Shown here: positions 30,901 to 37,704 of the stretch, one piece after another
How positions within the stretch are numbered: the stretch's first letter is position 1
Layout of the letters: every line of letters begins with the position of its first letter
NCBI RefSeq assembly: GCF_018448885.1
Contig: NZ_RCWB01000007.1
Coordinates: 96,458 to 160,457 of the forward strand
Reading direction: 5' to 3'
DNA: 64,000 bases
From: Photorhabdus caribbeanensis
GTDB lineage: Bacteria; Pseudomonadota; Gammaproteobacteria; Enterobacterales; Enterobacteriaceae
Translations under genes and position numbers: made by a program
Notes under the pieces: generated by a model
Told to the model about the DNA's origin: nothing
Databases searched by the model: none
Seen by the model: the letters and a program-made list of their open reading frames with translations, nothing else

Positions 30901-32113
30901 CGACCATTAAATTGAAAAGACGATAAGCATCATTGATGTTGATATTGACAAATCCATTACCGGAAGAGATCTCCGTTGAAGCGAGACCATTAAGGTGATT
31001 ACCTTCCTTATACCAAGAGGTGGCGTAATAATTGAGCTTACCGGTTTCGGGATCATTTTGGAGCTGAATTTTGCTGATTTTTGTATACATTTCGTCAGCA
31101 AAGGCAAAAAGATAAGTATCAGGTTCAACCGTTGATTTAATACCTGTCACTTGTCGGGCTTCTTGAATCCAAGTTCCGCCCATCGTTGCTGTGGTTAATA
31201 CAATATCTTTAGCCTTAGCATATTCCAGTGTCTCATCACGGAGACTGTTATTTACACCGATTCTTGATATTTGGTTGTAGGCTCCGGCGCCGGAGAAATT
31301 GATATTGCCATGTGCAATATTAGAATAAATGTTGTTATAACCACCTGCCCCCTCGAAAGAAATATCACCACGGGTTTGTACGTAAACATCTTCTTTTTGG
31401 CGAATACGTTTAATTCGGTTCGATGCCCCGGCGCCAATCAAGGTAATATCACCTTCTTTACCTTTACGTACAATATGATTATCAACCCCGGCGCCTTCGA
31501 AAACAATATTACCTAACTCTGTCCGCGAGCTAAGACTATTTGCCGCGCCTGCGCCATTAAATGTGACATCGCCACGGCTTCCGTTGTAATTGTCATACCA
31601 GGTGCGGTCAATTTTGTTACCCGCTCCAGCGCCATCAAAGAATAAATCGCCCTGATTAGTTCCATGCCATAATTTATTGTAGCCGCCAGAGCCATTGAAG
31701 CTCATATCACCCGTTAGACCGTTACGGTTCATTTCGTTATAAATAGCCGCACCGGTAAAATCCAGATCACCATGATGACCTGTATGATCCATAACAACGC
31801 CACCCGCAGCGCCAGAAAATGAAATATTACCATCACCATTTTTATCAATATCGGCGTAACCCGCACCACCTTTTACTATCAGATTACCAGTGGAATCCTC
31901 AACGGATAAATATGCGGCACCACCGACTACCGTGTCATTACCTGCGCCGGCATAGACTTTGGCAGCAATCGACCCTAACGTAATATGGTCATTTCCTCCA
32001 CGGGCATAAATGTAGCCACCAAATCCAATGGCATTAATGTCATTATCATTGTCATCAGCGAAATAATTCCCAGTAAAAAAATATTCCGCACTCCTGCTTG
32101 ATGATTTCCCCAT
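21989..32113 (-). CDS. MARTX (multifunctional autoprocessing RTX) toxin, compact form
   Basis: About 3374 residues from the ATG at 32113 (AAGGGA upstream; the TTG at 32119 is rejected). Order: N-terminal A-type glycine-rich repeats (about 25-670) that include a duplicated 100-residue segment (about 308-405 and 441-538), then B repeats of the GGANVLTKVGDG type (about 680-1310). A jelly-roll-like segment (about 1420-1570) and a coiled coil (about 1570-1780) follow. The effector region is about 1870-2320. A C80 autoprocessing protease has GHGRD His2369 and VGCSL Cys2414. The C-terminal RTX nonapeptides are about 3015-3240. The effector region holds a C58/YopT-like triad: GLCFALS Cys1955, EEHAMSV His2094, FYDPNYGG Asp2113. 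The arms closely resemble Vibrio MARTX toxins. No rtxC, rtxH or type I secretion genes lie nearby. Confidence 0.93.
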   Translation of the reverse strand: MGKSSSRSAEYFFTGNYFADDNDNDINAIGFGGYIYARGGNDHITLGSIAAKVYAGAGNDTVVGGAAYLSVEDSTGNLIVKGGAGYADIDKNGDGNISFSGAAGGVVMDHTGHHGDLDFTGAAIYNEMNRNGLTGDMSFNGSGGYNKLWHGTNQGDLFFDGAGAGNKIDRTWYDNYNGSRGDVTFNGAGAANSLSSRTELGNIVFEGAGVDNHIVRKGKEGDITLIGAGASNRIKRIRQKEDVYVQTRGDISFEGAGGYNNIYSNIAHGNINFSGAGAYNQISRIGVNNSLRDETLEYAKAKDIVLTTATMGGTWIQEARQVTGIKSTVEPDTYLFAFADEMYTKISKIQLQNDPETGKLNYYATSWYKEGNHLNGLASTEISSGNGFVNININDAYRLFNLMVEHHQPVTIHAVEEGLSENEWIIYASGTTVKAEDITLSDAKMGGDTIFANCQKFDVSAVRSNRQPNTYVYAKYLESCTRVVVVELGNDPITQELKYFVNAWCKAGDHTSNLADEDISSANDYYSVSAGSCVLSQLQYSLNATMRCGSDRLAHTEEYCQQALVNSSANSGDSSGDIQFNGAGGGNVITSSVTYGNVNFNGAGLANVILHQSQYGEMDVNAGGAANVLVRVGDGRYLAHLLAVGNISVQKGNGNSRVIMLGGYNTHTQIGNGRASWLGAGGFNVMTQKGNGNVSSVLVGGANVLTKFGAGDLVSGMLGGANIITHISDDAEMSSTRAIALGGANVLTKKGQGNVLAVMGGGANVLTHIGNGNTTGVMLGGANILTKVGDGDTTGTLFGIGNVLTHVGGGQTLGVMGAAGNIFTRVGDGTVIAAMIGAGNLFTHVGNGDVWALMGGAVNIFTKVGDGDALALMIAAGNVFTHIGDGGSVALMLAKGNVATKVGNGMTLAAMIGGANIFTHVGDGNTFAAMIGGANVLTKIGNGLTTALMIGKANIYSHAGNGSSIGLFAGELNVMTKIGDGTTLAAMFGQANIMTHVGNGLTGVLALGEANIVTKTGNDFMGVVAGAKANVITHVGDSMTAGVLLGEGNILTKVGEGTTVGLLVSNVGNVMTHVGDGTTVGLAKGKANIITKVGNGDGLNAVWGEANILTQKGHGDRYNFAKGKANIITKVGDGQEVTIVQGDANIITYVGHGDDYTGAWGKANVITKVGDGRNVVLAKGEANIVTQVGNGNSFNALWSKGNIVTKVGDGMQVTVAKGKANITTTVGNGLNVTATHGDLNVNTKVGEGVSVNVAWGHFNVNTKVGNGLNVAVMKGKNNANIHIGDGLGMNASYARNNVAIKVGNGDFYSFSVAASNTPSNKLSSFFEHIKQTALGVGGSQAINYLVEGGEANTSGTHKGRGAINLAEVSAIDGFKLDEIAPVSSDLSSRLNGSITAVETPEFENTHHSLNINESDDPEQEANLIINGNFEQGNYGWQATNGIEAYHPAGAYGLDNEGHGERVSELDADKNTAIYQDLQNLFEGEVISLSFDFANRHNAYLTNNGMEVFWNGEQVFSTAGDAAGWQNKTLELTAKAGSNQIAFKGTGLNDGVGYVLDNIVAKSESLRPAKAVIEQIKQDKAAQNALNDKDKAEKDRRILEQEKEKQLAAIAGARSQLESTDQAALNTNGQAQRDAIKEESQAVTDELLSMTQGLDTLNDFDNYHGKSGDPWRNQFAAGLLNNVRSKWEHTKFTTQEELFNAQKNVTDNQQKIKKAIAQSEAGVAKSEQHRIGMQQDAIGAYEKAKLRKKEALLQQQQAEKAKNDINIAYQEAENRGKQEIAVAEDKVIQAQTDAKSAKQSDNAKPQRMGALGSGLSGEAYQSTAMVETSSHVNPEFAVQADGRFSAGLMEEDLAVLKDAENMINRLQVNNQILLDKNLLTTSSQHRGTIKGDVLQKIDNKIFDFIAHGKELEAYSFHFSQDGNVLEKLSEIIPEIGSVLLTKGDTAESKKLMKGLCFALSARYLMEERVHGSGGGKAYMMWLKDTVKAYNDKSVNKKNDINAIESALLIQYRRQNIGLVIEDLLSMQYSQFMDDSTLEAYKKANAAYGGKLKANGLAGPNISNALNYSAEGYESVMDKLLHVRKSTYISFMSEEHAMSVVVHKKLNQTVWSFYDPNYGGKSFANYNDFRRFMDAFHKGFITSYKFQASKEPDQSFYIHFNKFEEGTIAKYDGVWKTSRDGEQNYVLRALKEQGKVFNLIQNVTGRVVDYREGDITLEVTAKQGKQTKKVLVDIESNNFKQATSFVQLNIDKVLSYPATNRLILKMPVDSDAASTLLEKLSSSDIIKNKNAGDWEQVAVTPQADERTTRFSYQVIIQMEDNPVVAKAAANLAGKHPDSSVVVQLDADGKYRVVYGDSARLSGKLRWQIVGHGRDTSEENNIRLSGYTADELAVRLRQFSHDFKPAGKPDHISIVGCSLISDDKRDGFAHRFITELDKQGIRSNVSARRSEVAVDATGRKFTRDANNQWVNNLPDNKVVFEWNKQDGLTTSTERVIRGITESDIILSKVGYSGADVVTRGAVADYRRPFTAPKKRENIIQIDPNDQFSYSGNIQVNVGEGEFTALNWGTSNVGIKVGSGGFKSLAFGDNNVMVHIGDGDSKHSYDISGYQALEGAQMFIGHRNVSFSQGSSNDLIVMMDKSIPTPPLVNPFDGVAHVSGVLQSISRSGREQDWLIAQDQQWTIAGASKFVQDMSGLDQTSSVNYKTLVELDLQHERSSRGLKRDIEATLNKKYYQWLTSNVNDMGTMSRANKFRQANEKLAFNFAVGGQGADIQVTAGNWNFMFGDHIQSIMDTNLGSLFGLMTQQYSTTGMAKTTFTYHPQDLPRQLKNKLLGRLASVNAETTLADIFAVNYTAEGYIVSRTGEPVNSEAILQEMLTVIADFSGDQLKAFTNLEGLLDGLKAGIDMGEDGVRSFAESHGLQEKASDENRKPESPVNIDGKRTQADDTAKFAFGFNSLNLPSLFATMFSKDKQAEMTSLATHLKENLTADLLNMEEKTFDFLRNSGHLHDDGDIHISLGNYNFNWGGDGKDLGAYLGDNNNFWGGRGDDVYYSIGTSNIFTGGEGDDLGVLMGRENWMFGGNGNDTAVVAGRINHVFMGEGNDQAFVFGEGGFIDAGNGQDYVTISGNYNRVDSGEGQDYVVAIGNNNQVELGGGNDFARVFGNDNRIDGYSGNDAIKLMGYHAVINGGEGDDHLIAAAISKFSEFDGGEGQDLLVLGGYQNRFLGGSGADSFVVSGEVIDTSVNDINAEDMILLNDVDWRNLWLQRSGYDLVLSVKRQTRDNSAQGLFESVGSITFDDYFNGNRAKLVTQIGDKNVLGEREFTALSDNVVDSLIQAMSGFAPTTGDNGFIEGLESQAKVAIATAWADVTIGKGKFA

Positions 32114-32731
32114 AAACAATCCCTTAGTTTAATAGAAGTTAGAACCGTACTCGACGGATATAATGGTTAGGTTGAACATCTCATTTTTTGGCAATACAAA
32201 TCCTTTAGCCTCTCCATGATAAAAAGAGACTTAAAAACAAATTGTTAGCAACGTTAAAGCGGTGATCACCGGATATGGCCATTTCGAAAAAAACAGATAT
32301 TCCGGCTCAACGATTAAGCTTTATTTAAAATACTGAGAGCAAGAAAATGCTACTCCACCGTTTTTCATTTATCCGATAATTTTATTCTTAGCACACGGAA
32401 TATAAGGCCAGAAGTTCTCCTGCTAACATGCAGATTAGAGATAATTTGTACGAATCTTTCAGACATACTTTTACTCAAAAGACAATTTATTCATAAAAAG
32501 TGCACAATAAAACTTTAAAATCAGAAAATACCTAAACTGATGTATAGACAAATACTTTCAGATAAAACCAAGAATAAAATAAAACCAAAATTCAAAAACA
32601 ATATTTAACCCAGAAAACCCCTTTCTTTCACATAAGATATAACGTTTCACTAATTATGATCAATTATTTATTTTTTCTTTATTAAAATACCAAAAATATA
32701 TTTTCACGAATAATATTAATTTCACAAACAT

Positions 32732-32763
32732 AATATATATTTAAAATAATATATATTTAAAAT
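32732..32763. repeat. Perfect tandem duplication of a 16-base AT unit
   Basis: AATATATATTTAAAAT occurs twice back to back with a partial third unit. It lies 620 bases upstream of the MARTX start in AT-rich DNA. It may be slippage or a bending element. Confidence 0.85.
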
Positions 32764-32828
32764 AATAATAATTTGAAATAATTAATATCGATTCTATTTA
32801 ATGTAAACCTGCCACCTATCCTGACGTT

Positions 32829-32861
32829 AAAAAAATGCCCAGTTCACATTTAACTGGGCAT
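32829..32861 (-). terminator. Terminator of the DUF2384-type antitoxin gene
   Basis: On the minus strand ATGCCCAGTT and AACTGGGCAT form a ten-base stem followed by a run of T. It lies 60 bases after the stop of the gene at 32920. Its position shows that no toxin gene is co-transcribed downstream. Confidence 0.85.
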
Positions 32862-32919
32862 TAATCTAGAAAAGAGAGGTTAAAGAAGGAGAATGATTTT
32901 TCTTAATTCTATAAAGAAA

Positions 32920-33207
32920 TCATGAGAATACCCCATGCTCCAGACGCCCGATGAGATCTAACACTTCAAGTGCGCCGCTTTCAGTTGCAATAAGAGACAT
33001 CGGAGTGACTGCACCAAGGCTCTTAACAGGGCTTTTTAACCATGTCCATGCTTCATTCTTATTTCCGCCAAAAAGTTGTACTGCGGCATCAAACACACGA
33101 ATCAGCCGTGCAACACGCTCATTCTCTTCGACAGAAAGGACGAAACCTGCATTTTTTCGGCGGATAACGTTTTGCTCCTTATATTTGTATTTGTCAAAGT
33201 TGTACAT
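32920..33207 (-). CDS. Solitary MbcA/ParS/Xre-type (DUF2384) antitoxin, short form
   Basis: A 95-residue protein. Its C-terminal half has the DUF2384 toxin-binding signature: ARLIRVFDAAVQLFGGNKNEAWTWLKSPVKSLGAVTPMSLI, ending in LDLIGRLEHGVFS (key stretch VTPMSLI...GALEVLDLIGRLEHG). Full-length relatives of RES-Xre systems have an N-terminal helix-turn-helix, which is mostly missing here. AAGGTG precedes the ATG. No RES toxin follows; a terminator does. It may be a relic or an antidote against a toxin encoded elsewhere. Confidence 0.75.
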   Translation of the reverse strand: MYNFDKYKYKEQNVIRRKNAGFVLSVEENERVARLIRVFDAAVQLFGGNKNEAWTWLKSPVKSLGAVTPMSLIATESGALEVLDLIGRLEHGVFS

Positions 33208-33291
33208 ATGACACCTTAGTTAATCTGATAATGACCGCTATAGCTCAGCTACCACAAATTACGAACTTGGAAGTTTGCAAGATACAAAAAC

Positions 33292-33312
33292 AACCGTACA
33301 GTATGTTGTACG
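33292..33312. promoter_or_regulatory. Palindrome between divergent antitoxin genes
   Basis: CGTACAGTATGTTGTACG is an imperfect palindrome (CGTACA...TGTACG) in the 160-base gap between the two divergent solitary antitoxin genes. It could be an autoregulatory operator for either. Confidence 0.4.
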
Positions 33313-33367
33313 AACAATGGGCACTTCGTTGTATTTTTCAGGTTATTTCTTGGCATAGGTAGGATAA

Positions 33368-33622
33368 ATGAAAGTGTTAACTGACTCAGAAGCAAAACAA
33401 AATCTTTCTGAAACGATGATAAATGTCGTGAACGATTGTAGCCCAGTGATTATCACTCGTAAAAATGGCGAAAGTTGCGTACTTATGTCATTAATTGATT
33501 TCGAATCTTTGCAAGAAACAGCTTATTTGATGAGATCACCAACCAACGCGAATCGTCTTCTGGAATCTATCTCTCAGTTAAGAACCAGAAAAGGGAAACT
33601 CAAGGAATTAGATTTAGACTGA
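33368..33622 (+). CDS. Solitary Phd/YefM-family antitoxin
   Basis: An 84-residue protein with the YefM pattern: SEAKQNLSETMINVVNDCSPVIITRKNGESCVLMSLIDFESLQET, followed by a C-terminal tail (LMRSPTNANRLLESI) that in YefM wraps the YoeB toxin. The gene has AGGA upstream. No yoeB-like reading frame follows; a hairpin (33628-33653, AGAGCAGG/CCTGCTCT) is the next element. It is either an orphan antitoxin or a remnant of a yefM-yoeB pair. Confidence 0.85.
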   Translation: MKVLTDSEAKQNLSETMINVVNDCSPVIITRKNGESCVLMSLIDFESLQETAYLMRSPTNANRLLESISQLRTRKGKLKELDLD

Positions 33623-33697
33623 TAGTACAGAGCAGGAAAAACTCCCTGCTCTGACTACTAACGAGGTCTTGGATAATTTATTCTCCCGGGCACCGAT

Positions 33698-34279
33698 TTA
33701 CCCATTCTTCATTTTACCTTTTACTGCTGTGGCAAACGGTTTACCACCATCTAACGCAGTGTAATGAAGATGAATCTGAATATCTTTCAACTGCGATGTG
33801 AGGATATTGGGAACCAAGACATCAATCACAGACTGATCGGGGAATTCCAATGTCCAAGTTGAAATAGCGCCTGTTCCTTCGAAAGGCAGATAGCGATCAT
33901 CATCAAACATCAGGGTGCAGAGCCAATTCTCTTTCGCAACACCACCATCATCTTTTTCATTTAAGGAAGAGAGGGCAATTTGCTGTTGGGCTCGTAGATT
34001 CTTCACAATATTTTTATCGCTTCCACTATTTCTGGTTGGATCATAAAGCCAAGTTATCCCATCAATATCGGCACTGGTTAAAGTGAAACTGCTGGTTTGT
34101 GTCAGGATGGCGCTAATCTCCGTCGGTAACGCAGGATAAGGGCTAAGTGCGTTTACCAATATCGAAACAGAAATGCGCTTAATCTGGCGTAAATAATGTC
34201 CGGGATACCAGAAGAACGCCAAACTCACCACTTTTCCACTATGCTTTAAGCTTACACAGGATGGAAAGAATAGCAGCAT
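33698..34279 (-). pseudogene. C-terminal remnant of a Tc-toxin A subunit (TcaB/TccB/TcdA-like)
   Basis: The 193-codon frame matches the extreme C-terminus of insecticidal Tc-toxin A components: YPGHYLRQIKRISVSI, NIVKNLRAQQQIALSS, DDRYLPFEGTGAISTWTLEF and a final IQIHLHYTALDGGK. These normally end a protein of well over 1000 residues. An in-frame stop lies six codons before the first ATG and no upstream Tc sequence is present, since the formamidase starts there. The piece is therefore a truncated relic. A residual function on its own is unlikely. Confidence 0.8.
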
Positions 34280-34318
34280 CGCAGCGCTTCTATGGTGTTA
34301 TATTATCAACCTATCTAT

Positions 34319-35335
34319 TTACTTATCAATTTTCGGCAATGGCCCCAATTTCACACCTTCTGGGTAATATTTCCAGCCATCACGAATACGGATGCTTTCA
34401 TCCCAAGGCAATTTATATTCACCGTTTGCCAAATCGCGCACCCAAGTCAAATAATTAGCTCTCTCTCCGCCAGGTTTACCAACATAACCTCGGCAACCGA
34501 GATTAAAAATACTGTTCTCTAATGCCCAATTCTCACGAGCCTTATCTGCCAGACGCGGGAACAATTCAGCGGTGACAATTTCCCACGGATTACGCTGGCC
34601 TTGCTGGATAACGTTACCGTCATAATTACAAATTGTACCTTCACCGAAATAATAAAAAACCTCATCATAGCCTGCCAGATTAACCGATACGGTATACATT
34701 AAGTTCTGCCAGGCATTAGTGCGATTAGTCCAGATCCATTGATCGTTAACTTGGGTAGAATAACCGGAAATACGGATAAAAACGTTACAGCCTTTATAGG
34801 CGGCTTCGCGTGCCAATTCAGGAAACATACCATCGTGACAAATACACACCGCCAGCTTCGCACCTTTTGGCCCCTCACAAACCGGCATTCCCAAATTACC
34901 CGGCATCCAAGGTTCAATCGGCACCCAAGGCTGCAATTTTCGGTAATGCAATGCAATCTCACCATTGTTGTTAATAATAATTGCGGCGTTATAAGGTGGC
35001 TGTGACGAATCTTCATTACGTTCCATGACTGAAAACACGCCCCAAATATCATTGCGAATACAAGCCTGACGAAAACAATCCACTTCTGGACTATCTAGTG
35101 ATAATAGCATTTCATCATAGGTCCAGATCTTGGTATTTAATCCCTGAGCGGAATATTCAGGAAATACAATAAGATCCAAATCAGGATAACCGGCTTTAGT
35201 TGAATCGATTGTTTTACAAATCTGCCGCACTTGAACCTGAATATCTTCAGGCACCTTAATCACAGGAACAGGATATTGAATAGCAGCAATTAATAACGCC
35301 TCATCCCATGCACTGACACTTCCGGTACTGCCCAT
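34319..35335 (-). CDS. amiF: Formamidase AmiF
   Basis: A 338-residue nitrilase-superfamily enzyme matching AmiF from end to end: MGSTGS start, AIQYPVPVI, the catalytic glutamate in [14 protein letters not shown], lysine in [11 protein letters not shown] and cysteine in [21 protein letters not shown], and AWQNLMY. It hydrolyses formamide to formate and ammonia. ATG 35335 with CAGAGG upstream is preferred over the longer frame to 35395. Formamide is the product of HutG at 6.7 kb, so the two could act in sequence. It overlaps no neighbour and is followed by the Tc remnant. Confidence 0.9.
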   Translation of the reverse strand: MGSTGSVSAWDEALLIAAIQYPVPVIKVPEDIQVQVRQICKTIDSTKAGYPDLDLIVFPEYSAQGLNTKIWTYDEMLLSLDSPEVDCFRQACIRNDIWGVFSVMERNEDSSQPPYNAAIIINNNGEIALHYRKLQPWVPIEPWMPGNLGMPVCEGPKGAKLAVCICHDGMFPELAREAAYKGCNVFIRISGYSTQVNDQWIWTNRTNAWQNLMYTVSVNLAGYDEVFYYFGEGTICNYDGNVIQQGQRNPWEIVTAELFPRLADKARENWALENSIFNLGCRGYVGKPGGERANYLTWVRDLANGEYKLPWDESIRIRDGWKYYPEGVKLGPLPKIDK

Positions 35336-35815
35336 AAAGACCTCTGAATGAATAGTAATTATTAAAATTGAATGACAAGTTTCATCGTTATACAAACAAA
35401 TAGAACTTATCTTTACCCGTCGTTAAGTGATTTCACTAATGCATAATAGCGCCTCTTTTGTTTACAAAAATGCGATCTTTAACATTAAATAAAAAAATTA
35501 ATAACTTTTTAGTAAAGAATACTGTTATTAAAACTAGGGTTAATTTGCCCTTAATAACTTTGCAAATAGTCGAGCACTTTGAAGGAACTCAATCCGGTTT
35601 GAGCGATATGAGGAGTTATAAAAAATCCCAAACGACCTGTTTGGCCTTTGCAGCATGTTGACCATCAGCAATCAGTTGATAGAGGACTTAGATTCACTGT
35701 ATTTGAGTGTAAAAGCTAATAATGCAAGTTCGTAAAAGCTAGTAATTCAATATCGTAATAGCTAATATTGTATTCCCGTATTAGCTAATACTTAAACATC
35801 TGCTGGAAGAAAGAC
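35336..35815. promoter_or_regulatory. amiF/Fic divergent region
   Basis: A 480-base region. The right part (35709-35800) holds the four-box palindromic array described separately. The left part is AT-rich with no clear gene. A 67-codon frame at 35458-35661 matches nothing recognised and lacks a good ribosome-binding site. Confidence 0.6.
35709..35800. repeat. Four tandem palindromic boxes at exact 23-base spacing
   Basis: Boxes start at 35709, 35732, 35755 and 35778. Cores: GTAAAAGCTAATAA, GTAAAAGCTAGTAA, GTAATAGCTAATAT and GTATTAGCTAATAC; the last is a perfect 14-base palindrome. Each 23-base unit ends in TC or CC. The array finishes 15 bases before the Fic-gene ATG and must cover its promoter. 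It looks like a cooperative operator for a repressor binding the same helix face every two or so turns, most simply the AbiEi-like N-terminal domain of the Fic protein itself. Confidence 0.9.
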
Positions 35816-37369
35816 ATGGCAAAAACTGGAAACGAAAGGTTGGCAGAAGCGCTGAGAGCTGCAAGCGATGCGGCCGTGGGCAACGTGCTGAGTTCTAAGT
35901 CAATCACTGATAAACAACGCACACTTCTGATCAATAAAGGCTATTTCAAGCAAATCATCAGGGGATGGTATCTCCTGGATGCAGATCTCACGACTGAAAA
36001 AGCGGGTGATTCAGTACTTTGGTATGAATCCATCTGGTCTTTCGTTGGGCAGTACGTCGAAAATATCTTCGGAGGTGATTACTGGCTAAGTCCCGAATCC
36101 TCTCTTGATTTACATACAGCAAACAATGCCTTACCAAACCAGATAATTGTCTACACCTCAGACACGACGCCTCGCACACTTAACCTACCTAACAACATGA
36201 GTATGGTGATCATCAAGGGAAGGGTTCCCTGTAAGACTGTCAAAGTAAACGGTATAAATGTTCATTCGTTAGAAAGCGCACTCGTTGAAACTGGCCCACA
36301 AACTTTCAGAGCCAACCCTATAAGCATTCAGCTAGCACTCAGGAATGCTGATCTGAGTCTGCTTTCAGAAGCAGTACTGACAACCAAGAATGTTGCCTCA
36401 GGGAACAGATTAATTGGCGCCTACCAGCAGCTAAAGATGAAGGCCGAAAGCCGGAAACTACAAACCATCATGGAAGGAGCCGGTTTTGAAGGTATTAAGC
36501 AGGTTAACCCATTTGACTATATTCCGATGATAGTAGGTGGTAGTCGGGGAGAATCCCCAAGCGCAGTTCGCGTTAGGCTCTTGTGGCAGGAGATGAGACA
36601 AGAAGTCGTCGAGGTATTTGATGACTTTCCACCACCTTTTGACTTCTTTGAGCGCTCAATCGAAAAAACACACGCCATGATGAGCAACCTCTACATAAGC
36701 GATGCCTACAACTCACTATCCATCGAGGGTTACAAAGTTACGCCAGAATTAATCGAGCGTCTGTCTAAAGGTGACTGGTCGCCGGATACCATCCAAAGGG
36801 ACAAAGAGCAGAAGGATGCAATGGCTGCCAGAGGCTATTACGATGCCTTCAACAAGGTGAAAGACCTACTGCGTGAAGCACATGAAGATAAGGAAGGCTT
36901 GGACATCCACTATCTGATTGACGTTGGCTTAACTGACTGGTTCACTGCGCTGTTCAATCCCTGTGTAGATGCCGGAATCATCAACAGACTGGATTTGGCG
37001 GGATTTCGCAAAGGACCAATCTATATCCGCACTTCAATGCATGTACCGCCCTCCAGCGAGCAATTGATGGACTGTATGGAAGCACTGAAAGAGTTGATCG
37101 CTACTGAGAAACACTTTGTGGTAAAGGCTATCTTGGGGCATCTTTTTCTGGGTTATATTCATCCGTTCCCCGATGGGAATGGCCGCACTGCCAGATTCTT
37201 AATGAATTTCTTGCTGGTAATCGGAGGATACCCTTGGACGGTAATTAAACTGAAAAATAGAACTCAGTATCTATCAGCGTTAGAATCAGCCTCGGTAGGA
37301 AAAAATGTGAAGCCATTTGCGGAGTTCGTAAGGCAATCTATGCAGGAAGAATACAATATCGCAATATGA
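35816..37369 (+). CDS. Fusion of AbiEi-like winged-helix antitoxin domain with Fic AMPylase-type domain
   Basis: A 517-residue protein. Residues about 1-200 look like AbiEi-type antitoxins: a winged helix near 29-55 (ITDKQRTLLINKGYFKQI, then RGWYLLD) and a following alpha/beta domain. The C-terminal half is a Fic domain with the complete motif HPFPDGNGRTARF beginning at His449. A class II inhibitory helix SLSIEG (Ser300, Glu304) precedes it, so activity is probably self-restrained. Fic enzymes usually transfer AMP to proteins. GGAAGAAAG precedes the ATG. Four palindromic boxes lie directly upstream. A single-gene toxin-antitoxin or defence role is possible; the target is unknown. Confidence 0.85.
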   Translation: MAKTGNERLAEALRAASDAAVGNVLSSKSITDKQRTLLINKGYFKQIIRGWYLLDADLTTEKAGDSVLWYESIWSFVGQYVENIFGGDYWLSPESSLDLHTANNALPNQIIVYTSDTTPRTLNLPNNMSMVIIKGRVPCKTVKVNGINVHSLESALVETGPQTFRANPISIQLALRNADLSLLSEAVLTTKNVASGNRLIGAYQQLKMKAESRKLQTIMEGAGFEGIKQVNPFDYIPMIVGGSRGESPSAVRVRLLWQEMRQEVVEVFDDFPPPFDFFERSIEKTHAMMSNLYISDAYNSLSIEGYKVTPELIERLSKGDWSPDTIQRDKEQKDAMAARGYYDAFNKVKDLLREAHEDKEGLDIHYLIDVGLTDWFTALFNPCVDAGIINRLDLAGFRKGPIYIRTSMHVPPSSEQLMDCMEALKELIATEKHFVVKAILGHLFLGYIHPFPDGNGRTARFLMNFLLVIGGYPWTVIKLKNRTQYLSALESASVGKNVKPFAEFVRQSMQEEYNIAI

Positions 37370-37472
37370 GTGGATATTGACCTGAGTTCTAAGATCGGAG
37401 CTGACAGGTCCCTTAGAGGCCAGCAAAAATAAATTCCTATTCGGGACCGGAAAGTTAAGAAAGAGGTGCGTC

Positions 37473-37704
37473 ATGATATATCGAAGTAAAGTTTTTATGA
37501 GCAACCAAACTCAGAATGTGAGATTACCCGCAGATCTCCGTTTCCCTAGAAGTTATTGTTAGGTCAAAAAGCAAGGAACGAATTATTACGCCCGTACAAA
37601 ATACATGGGATAGTTTTTTTCTGTCTGATCAATCTGTAACTGACGATTTTTTACTTAGACGTCCTGATCAAGTAACAAGTGAAAAAGAATCTTTCGATGA
37701 TTAA
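37473..37704 (+). pseudogene. VapB/VagC-type antitoxin, frameshifted
   Basis: The first frame gives MIYRSKVFMSNQTQNVRLPADLRFP and stops at 37560 or so. The next frame continues as EVIVRSKSKERIITPVQNTWDSFFLSDQSVTDDFL and ends at 37704. Together they make a typical VapB of about 77 residues with one extra base near CCTAGAAG (about 37547). No vapC follows. The gene is below the usual size cut and easy to miss. Confidence 0.82.

Larger units (their letters stand above)
32114..32919. other. AT-rich intergenic region upstream of the MARTX gene
   Basis: About 800 bases with no credible gene. It holds a MARTX ribosome-binding site, presumably its promoter, a tandem 16-base AT repeat (32732-32763) and the terminator of the DUF2384 gene (32829-32861). 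The strong AT bias is typical of H-NS-silenced acquired DNA, but that is inference. Confidence 0.6.

Noticed and set aside
30500..31190. Duplicated 100-residue segment in the MARTX N-terminal arm as a novel insertion
   Set aside because: The same paired segments occur, as far as I recall, in Vibrio MARTX N-terminal arms, so they are a family trait.
33628..33653. Hairpin after the YefM-type gene as a strong terminator
   Set aside because: The stem is good but no T run follows, so it is mentioned only as a hairpin.
35458..35661. 67-codon frame upstream of the Fic gene
   Set aside because: No recognisable family and no good ribosome-binding site; ends before the operator array. Left uncalled.
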